A DNA stretch of 64,000 nucleotides from Lutjanus erythropterus (Eukaryota; Chordata; Actinopteri; Lutjaniformes; Lutjanidae), in NCBI GenBank assembly GCA_020091685.1, contig CM034613.1, positions 11,407,469-11,471,468 on the forward strand, in the 5' to 3' direction. The translations under genes and the position numbers were made by a program. Shown here one piece after another: positions 51,701 to 60,700 of this stretch. Below the pieces are notes generated by a model. It did no database searches and was not told where the DNA came from. It saw only the letters and a list, made by a program, of their open reading frames with translations. Positions within the stretch are counted from its first letter, which is position 1; every line of letters starts with the position of its first letter.

Positions 51701-54700
51701 ATCAGAAGTTTAAAATTGTGATGCAATAAATATGTTTCTAAAGTTGCCGTGTTTTAAATAAGTTGTCACTCCTGTGCTTCTTGGTAGTGATTGAGAAAAA
51801 TCTAATTGTTCAATCACTGATGCACACCACACTGAAAATCATTCAATAATCATTTGATTTCTTGTGTTAGGCCCCACTCACACTGAGCTAGCTTTACCTC
51901 AGGACCTCATGTCGTGTAAGAATTGACTTCTGATATTATGTAAAGCAAAAAAGTCCAATCTGTGGATATGATGGAAATAGCACATGAAATATAAATATCC
52001 CCAAGACATTTGTAGGAGGAGAGCAGATGAACAATAATACAAAAAGACAAATTTTTGCCTCACAACCTTTGTACTTGTTAAAATATGAAGGGTAAACAGA
52101 CATGAAAATGAAGCAAATCAGCTGCATTTACTGTAACATGAGGTCCTCAGATAATGCTAGTCCTGTAACACTTTACAATAAATCTCCCTATTACCATTTG
52201 TAAGCAGCATATACACATTGATAAATAGTTAATTATAATATAGCATTTATAAGTCTTCATTAATATATTTTTGTGATCAGTTATGACGATCGATCAGTCA
52301 TTTCATATTAAATATTTGGGGATTCCAGCTTCTAAAATATGATGATTTTCTGCCTTACTTTGTCATTTATAATAGTAAATAAAGTGTTACTGTACTTGAG
52401 TAGAGTTTTCAGGTATCGGTACTTTATTTGAGTATTTATTTTTCTGACAGCTTTTTACTTTTACTCCCTGTACTTCCCTCCCTTCCTACTACATTGACTT
52501 TCTACACCTTACATTTTCTAAACAGGCTGATTACTTTAGTTTTAATGCATTTGAGGATGTTGTAACAAGACATAACAGGATGAAAAAGGTGAATGAATAA
52601 TAACTTATCAGAGCAAAAAAGATGTAACAAGATGAAAAATGATGTAATAACACAAAAATTGACACAACAGAGAGGGAAACTCGACCACGGAGACAAGGTG
52701 AGGTTCAGTCAGCTTTACACAGAAACAGCTGATGTCTGTCAGGGGGTGAATTTTTACTTTTATACTCTGATTACATTTTGAAATCTGCATTTTTTTCACT
52801 TTTACTTGAGTAAAGACAATGAATCAGCACTTCTACTTTTACAAGTCTTCTTTTAACACAATACATGTACCTCTACCTGAGTAAGGAACATGTGTATTTT
52901 TGCCACCTCTGTTATTTATTTAGAATTTGGCAACAGCTAAATAATATGAAATATCTCTTCAGAGGATAAGTTATAATTGCTGAAAAATGCTGCAAGTTAA
53001 TAAACAGTAAAAATGTCCTTGTAGTTGTGTCCAACTGTACATTGTCATGTGTTACACTTATTAGTAAATGTAGGCTTACAGCTTATAAATGCTAAATTGG
53101 GGAACTTAAAGTGAAGACTAACAATAGTCCTGTGTGAAAGGGGCTTTAATCACTTGAATGTACAATATCAGTGTGTAAGTTTGGCCCTATTTTGTCTCCT
53201 GTGAAGGCCACTCCGATTTGTTGTAAACCTGGAGGCTGTGACTATTGTGCTTTGCCCTAAAGCGTTACCTCTTCTTGCAGTTGATCACAAGTCAAGCAGC
53301 AATTATCTTTCAGGTATGTTAAGGTCTTCCATTTGTGCCTGTAAAGCTGGGCTGTGAAACACAGATTCTTCTGCTGCTGATTGTTCTCTTCCAATCCTTG
53401 ACTGCAGTTTAGTTAGAAAACAGATGAACGCAACAAGCAGACATCACACACCAAATGGAGACTGAACTGCTTTCAAAGTCCAGCAGCAGCAGCTTGGGCC
53501 GTGCCAGTTTGAGACTATATTTTGACTGCACTTTGTGTGCCAAAGCAAGCTGATTTAAAGAGAAAGAGAAAGGGAAACTGTTTGAAAAGACTCCCATCTA
53601 ATCTATTAATCACACTTTCTCATGTCCATCCATCCATCCACCTTATCAATGCCACCATCAATGGATGTAAACGGTCACTTCACCTGAATCAGAAACATTT
53701 TCTGGCTTAATAGTGATATCTTACCTTGCAGGGTGTTTTGATTTTATGTATCAAGATACTCTAAAATTTCTACAATAAACCCAAATCCAACAGACGTGAA
53801 ACATATTTAATTTCAGACCATTTTATTTATCTCAATGAAGATGGCAGTGAGTTCTGTGGAATTAATTTTTAAAGATTTAATCAGCACAAATGAAATTCCA
53901 TTCATCTCCATTGTACTGTTGTGGGACATAAGTCAGAGAGACAGATGTCTTAAAGGTACAGACCAAAATTTCAGGAAATGTGCCTGTTCAATGTCTGGCA
54001 GAAAATTAGATAAGAAGATTTATACTCGCAACATATTCTCACTCCAACTAGTCAAATATGGCAATTTGGTCAGTGGCCCTAAACTTTAAACTGTGATGCT
54101 CTACGTGCACCATAGTGTCAGTTTTGCATGTGCAGGGCACGTTAATATGTAACATCTGGTTAGACTTTTAATATAAAAATTTCTGGAAAACATTAAACGT
54201 ATTTAATGTTGTCAGTTTGGTTAGGTTTAGGCAATAAAACTACTTAGATTTAGGAAAACATCATGGGTCAAAATAAGTAGGTAAGTTAAGTTACGTAACC
54301 TAACCAAGTTAGTAACACTTTATATTAAAGCTACTAGAAGGAACCTTCAAACTGTGTTGATTTTGTTAATGAGAGCATGATAAAGAATTTATTAACCTTA
54401 ATAAGCACTGTTGACACCTTCAATCAGTACCCACAAAAGCACAGCTTATTGTTAATAAGTGAATAATAAAGAATTTATTAACAGTAATAAGCACTGTTCA
54501 CAGTTTAGACATGGTACCCCCCAAAAGCACAGTTTACTGTTAATAAGTGCATAATAAAGCATGTAGAAATCTTAATAAAGCAGTAACAAAAGCTTCATAA
54601 AAGTTTAACAATAACATTATAGGTAAGTTAGTAAAGCTTTTTATTAATATTCTTAAGCAGTCTATAAACTGTTAACAAATTTCTCATAAGTGCTTATAAA

Positions 54701-57700
54701 TGTCTAACATGTGTTAGTGATGCTGCTATTAACACTATAGTCTCATTAACACACATAATAATAACCATCTTATAATGGCCTTGTTACCTTTTAATTAAGG
54801 TTTATTACAAGCACCTGAACATAAAGTGTTGCCGGTGCTGAAGGGACTGTGCTGTGCTAGACTATGGACTATGGACTATGAATGGACAGATATGAAAATG
54901 GTATTGATCCTCTCATTAAAATCTCTAATAAAAGCCGATTTCCCAAAATACTTCAAAACCTTAGCAGCTAAAACTGGAATTATCTGCATGGCTAGACAGA
55001 GTAAAACGTTATTATTTCTGATTCGGGTGAATTTACCCTTTAAAATAAAAGAAGCCTTGCCCTGAATGGAACCTTTCCCATTAGCAGTTACACGGCGATT
55101 ATGTTGCTTTAGTGTTTCAAGGGAAATAAGCCAACGCTCCTAACCAGATTAGAGAAAAATTGGCCCTGGGTCCAAACATGAGCTAATATGTCTGGACTCT
55201 GGAGACCAAAAGAATGGATGACATTAAAGACTGCCTTTGAAGAGCAACATAGCACTTGCTATACTATACATACTGTACAAGCTATTTGTGCTTGTGCTTT
55301 GGGGCATTTGGCCGCTTATGAATGTTATCTATCTTGCAATGCTGCTTTGCAAGCTGCTAAATAATGCTTTTGACTCATTTGATACTAAGCGTCGCCTCAC
55401 ATTTAAAAGGGGCAATTATCCTTTAATCATCTGCAAGTGCTGAATTGAGTGACAAAGCAATAAATTAGCATTAAAAAATGTAAAACAGTGGTGTGTGTAC
55501 AACTGTGAGAAATACAGTTTGTCAGTATGTGTCAAGGGAAAAAGAGATAAGACCAGCAGTGGATACTTGAAATTGAAAAGGCAAGTTGAGTTAATTTTAT
55601 AATGAATCAAAAACAAATAAACTTTTCAGTTGTACTTTAGAAAACATGTTCAATAAGCTTAAGATATCAAGTCGATCCAACAAGTCAGATTGATGAACAT
55701 TACAAACAAATTTGATTCGTTTCATGTTTCCTCATTGTGTAGAGTCAATTCTTAATTTAAGTTACAGCCGTAGCTTCTCCTGTTGGAGCGTCTTTGATAC
55801 AGCATTGTCAAAAAGACAAGTTTCTGAAACTGCTCAAGGGAATTTATTACATTTTAAGAACTAGGAAATGAAGTTTATTTCAAGGCTTTAAAAGTTTGAG
55901 TTTCGTTTTCTCAGCTTTGTTTTTACAGTGAAGTCTGCAAATATGCTGATCAAGTTTCCAGAGAAACTTTATTTAATGAGTTGATTGAACTGTGTTATAC
56001 ATTTATTCAACTCATAATTTAAGTTAACTTCCTTCAATAGATTTTTGACTTTTGACTTTAGTTTAGCTTACTTTAAAATGTAAGGACTTTAAGTTTGATT
56101 CAAAACTCAAAAAGCTACTGAAGGCAGCTGCCTTGAAATGACGAGTTTTCTCAACTTGTATTGTGTATTTACATTGAGTTACTGAAAAAAGACTAACTTC
56201 CCCAGTTGATTCCACTAAATTCCTTTTTTTTAATAGTGCATGTATGCAGCCGCTTTGCTCCTCTACTTTCCACCACACCTGTTGCAGCTTCTCTTCCCCT
56301 CAACATATTTGGCTCAAGTTCTGCCCCTCTTGTTCTATCGGAGACCCCGCTGTCCGTGCTCCTCTCGCGCCGGCTATGAGGGCTGTCAATTGTTGGCTTC
56401 AGTTTCACACAGATTTAGAAAGTGCAAGGCAGCAATCAAAAGCTTTTGCTTTAAAGGCCTTGAAATGAATATGACATGCCAATGAGAGGCTACTCATGTA
56501 AATGAAACTGAAAGTATGTTTTCAATGGGGTTGTGAGATTAAGAAATGGCTAATAATGGACAGTGGAGTTATTCACCGGAGTCAGAGATAAAAATCAGCA
56601 CTCATGTGATACTAAATACAACTTTCTCTTTATCTCTCTTACTCCCACTCTTGTCCCTCCACCTCCCCCACCTCTATCTCTCCGTCTATGTCGTCCTGTC
56701 CAGCTCGCAGCCCAAGTTCTGGATGATCTTGACGATGAGGACATTGGATTCGGCCTGGTGGATGAAAAGAAGGACGCCGCGGTTGCCAGGAAGCTGGGTA
56801 AGCTTGCCAGTCACTGACAGAGACCTTGCTGGGGAAAACATAGCCTAATTGTAAACAATACCAGCAAAGAGGGGAAAAAAAAACTTTTTGGCTCAGTGTA
56901 AATCATCTCTTTGAATCAAATCCCAACACTTTTCTCATGGCCTCTTTCACTGAATGTGGCTGATTAAGTGCAACGACTTTATTCCAATTATTAACTTATA
57001 TATTAATGAACGCAGAATTATTACTGTATCAAGATAAATAAACTTATCTAGACCATGATGGAGGCTTTTGGCCATATCATTAACCCTTAGGATAAAGGCA
57101 CCCAATTGTTATGACACTTAATAGTTAAGTAACTTAACCTAGTTCATGTTACCTACCTGATATATTTGTCATAAGGACAAACTTTTCTTACTTTGCTTGT
57201 AGTTGGTTACCCAATATGACCAATATTTTAGCTAGCTAATATATATATATTTTTTTTTTTTAGATCTGACTACAAAAAGAGTTGAATACTTTGTGCTGGG
57301 TAATTTCAATTGATAACTTAAAGATATTGAGTACTAATACCCAGACCCAGTGATTATTTATGATTTTCTTCTTATTTTGCATGACAATGAGCTAATTATG
57401 CTCATTATGCAAATTCCCCAACATGCAACCAAGTTGAATTTAATCCACCAGTGCTATGGTTGACATTTCAACCATAAAAGTTGATTTCCAGCAGACTATT
57501 TTGTGTTTAACACCTGTTTACTTATTGATTCACTTTGTATTACGTTCAATACTTAACACAACAATGAAAGAATATGACTAGAATAGGCAAGGCAGTGATT
57601 TTGCTTTTTGCACAGTTGGAGATGCATCTTGGTTGCTTAACAACTATCATTGTCTCTGTCAATAAAACTTCACAATTGGTCTCGATTTCCAATTTCCTGA

Positions 57701-60700
57701 CATTAAAATCTTAATAATTAATTAGACTAAATTAAAAGTAAAGTGGGGGAGACCAGAGATGTTGTAACACTTTTTGTCTCAGCACCCACAACTCACTGAA
57801 TTTTTGTGTTAAAGCTCTCAACTTTTGAACTAATGTACTCTTACTGATTAAAAATAGAAATGTTCCCAACTTTTTTTTACTCGTTTCCAGCCTTTTGAAT
57901 CGTATCAATGATGGTTATTATCCTACAGAAAAATACTGCTGTGAATTTAGGCAATCATTATGGTTTACTAAACGCAACGGCATGCATATTGATAAATATT
58001 TAAACAAATTTCACAAAATGAACATTTTAGTGTTATTTCATTTTTAAAATATCAACTAACAGAATAAATACATTAATCTCTTAGACTGGTATTTATCATG
58101 AGAGATAACTGAGTTTGGAAGTCAAAGGTCAAAATGATGCTCATGGTCGTTCTAGTAGTGATTCTGCCACTGTGTTAATCTGTTAGTCTGTTAATTTAGA
58201 GTTGCAAACTTGTGAATTTCTGATGCATTTGAACTTAAACTTAAACCTGTCCAGCCCACTCTAGGGTCACTAACAAATGAATGGATTCATAACTGACAAA
58301 ACAAAAGATGGATGGAGCAATGGACCGTTAATAAATAAAGAAAAATATTCTCATGATAAATGTCGAATTGTATTTTATTTTTATTGTAAACGTGGGATTC
58401 ACACTGTAAGGCATAGGTTGATGTTTGAGATCTAGTATATGCAATAAATGACACAATTCTGCCCTCAAGTGTTGAGTAAAGATGTCACAGCTTCAGAGGG
58501 TTTAACAGTATGTATGAATATAATATATATAATTCTATTCTTAAATGTTTATAGTCTATTTTATTCTTTTAGAATACCCCTAGTCCTCTTGACAGACTAT
58601 AGAAATAGAAAGCACTGATAAATTCATCTTTACCCGTACAAATATACAGTACACAACTATTACAAAATGCTGCACGCTGCAAGAAAAATAAGGGTATTCT
58701 AAAAGCAACAGTTACTGAAATGATGAAGTGAACACTACTTCTGCCAAATTATACCCACATCATGTAATAACTCGATAAAAACTGATTTTTTTTTACTTCA
58801 TTATGTAATAACGCCTGTATTTTGTAATATAAGCATGAACACATTATGTAACGTATACATTTTCCTATGTTTTGTAATAAAATGCACTTTAAAAAATTAT
58901 GTCTTTGTTTGTAAAAAATAGTTATAAGATTTTATTACATGCCAACCTTTATAAGAGGTTCTATTGATAACTCTTTTATATAAATGACTAATTGAAAAAT
59001 ATCCACATAACCTTTATTTCACACTGACCACCTCACTGTAAATTATTCCTTACATACAACAACATTTATTTTAACATGTTTTATAGAATTAAAAAACACA
59101 ACTAAAAGTATCCATGAGCAGTGGTTTCAAGGCCTGATTCAAACGTTTCAAGGGTTAGACAGGCTGCTGCTATGATCAACATTGAGTCTCTTCCAGAGAT
59201 GCACAGCATAGTGACTAAAGTTTGCTTTACCAAGTTTAGCCCTGGCACCGGGCACCACTGGCAGCCCGTTCCCAAACAGGACCTGTGGGAGTGTCAGGAA
59301 GAGGCAAAATTAGTGTGTCCACACAAGTGCCAAGTTTACATCGCTGCCAACTGTTTTCTGTCCAGTGTAAGATGATGAAGAACTGATATGATTATATTTA
59401 CATGGCTATTTAGACAAAGATCAGATTTAGCTTAATTGTTAAAAAATATAGCATGTGTACAGATGAATATGTCCATATTGTTTTTTTTTTTACTGTTTCC
59501 ATCAGAAATAAAGTTCAGCTCTATAATTGCAATATGTAATCATTTATTACAAAATGTCGGGAAATGTATTACATAATGCATTCAAGTTGTTTATTACAAA
59601 ATGTGGGGAAATGTATTACGTAATGCATTCAAGCTGTTTATTACAAAATGTGGGTTTGCATAGATGATGCTTGCTGTTTATTTACAGCTAAGAAAATGCA
59701 GTCATTTCATTTCAATTACATAACATCGACACAAGGAAATGTATGCACTGCCATCCCCTATATGACATGCAAATATATCTAATCTATCTTACCTTTAGCA
59801 AATATTGCTCTCTATTATTATTAGAGGGTATGTAACATTGCAGCAACAATATAGGAAATCATAGTCCTTAAAAGGTTTTATGACCTATTATCAACCTCAC
59901 TGTCATGAGCTGCAAAAGCAGAAATAATCACAGGAATTGTAGGTGTGAATGTGTGTAATTATCTTGTATAACAGTGGGATGGCTGTTGTGTGTGTGTGAA
60001 AAAACACATTAAAAAGCTTGCTGATGAAACACTTTTCTCTCACCAGGTCTGGATGAGGTGGAGAGCATCTACATCTTTGCCGACAACGAGATCATTGAGT
60101 ACGATGGAGAGCTGGCTTCTGACACCCTGGTTGAGTTCATCTATGATGTAAGTAATTTATGGTCAGTGATGATGGATGGTCCCAATTACAGAGGTTAAAT
60201 TAACAATTTAATCTCTCAGAGGCCAGCTCATTTTTCAACATGTAGGGCAGCCTACATGGCACTGACCCTTGTATTCTCCACTGGAAAACTACCCTAAAGG
60301 GAACTTAATCATGCTTTCTCCACCATGAGGGGACCCTGCAGGGCCCTGCATCATGCTTTTGCCACTAGATGGACACCTCAGAGGGCACTTCATCACATTT
60401 TCTCCATAGGACGGGCATCTGAAAGTGGATTTCATCATGTTTTCTCCACTCTAAGGGCACCCTAAAGGAAACTTCACCATATTTTCTCCACTGGAAGGGA
60501 ATCCTTATATTTTAGCACTGGGACGACGCCCCAGAATGGACTTAATCATATTTTCTCAACTCCAAAGGCACCCTACATGGCCCTTCATCATACTTTATCC
60601 ACTGGAGGGCACCCTGGAGCGGCCAACATCCCATTTTCTTCACTGGCTTGCATCACTGGAAGGCCCTGTATCATGTATTCTCCAATGAAAGGGCAACCTA

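Larger units (their letters stand above)
30785..56703 (+). other. casq1: casq1 intron 1, about 25.9 kb
   Basis: It runs from GTGGGT to CCTGTCCAG. It accounts for more than three quarters of the gene length and is filled with transposon relics and repeats listed separately. I found no nested gene with a recognisable product. Stretches 30785-33325, 33941-34860, 36626-40830, 42561-45388, 46576-50149 and 52913-54299 show nothing I can name apart from short A/T runs (for example 39959-39991 and 47961-47979). Confidence 0.85.
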
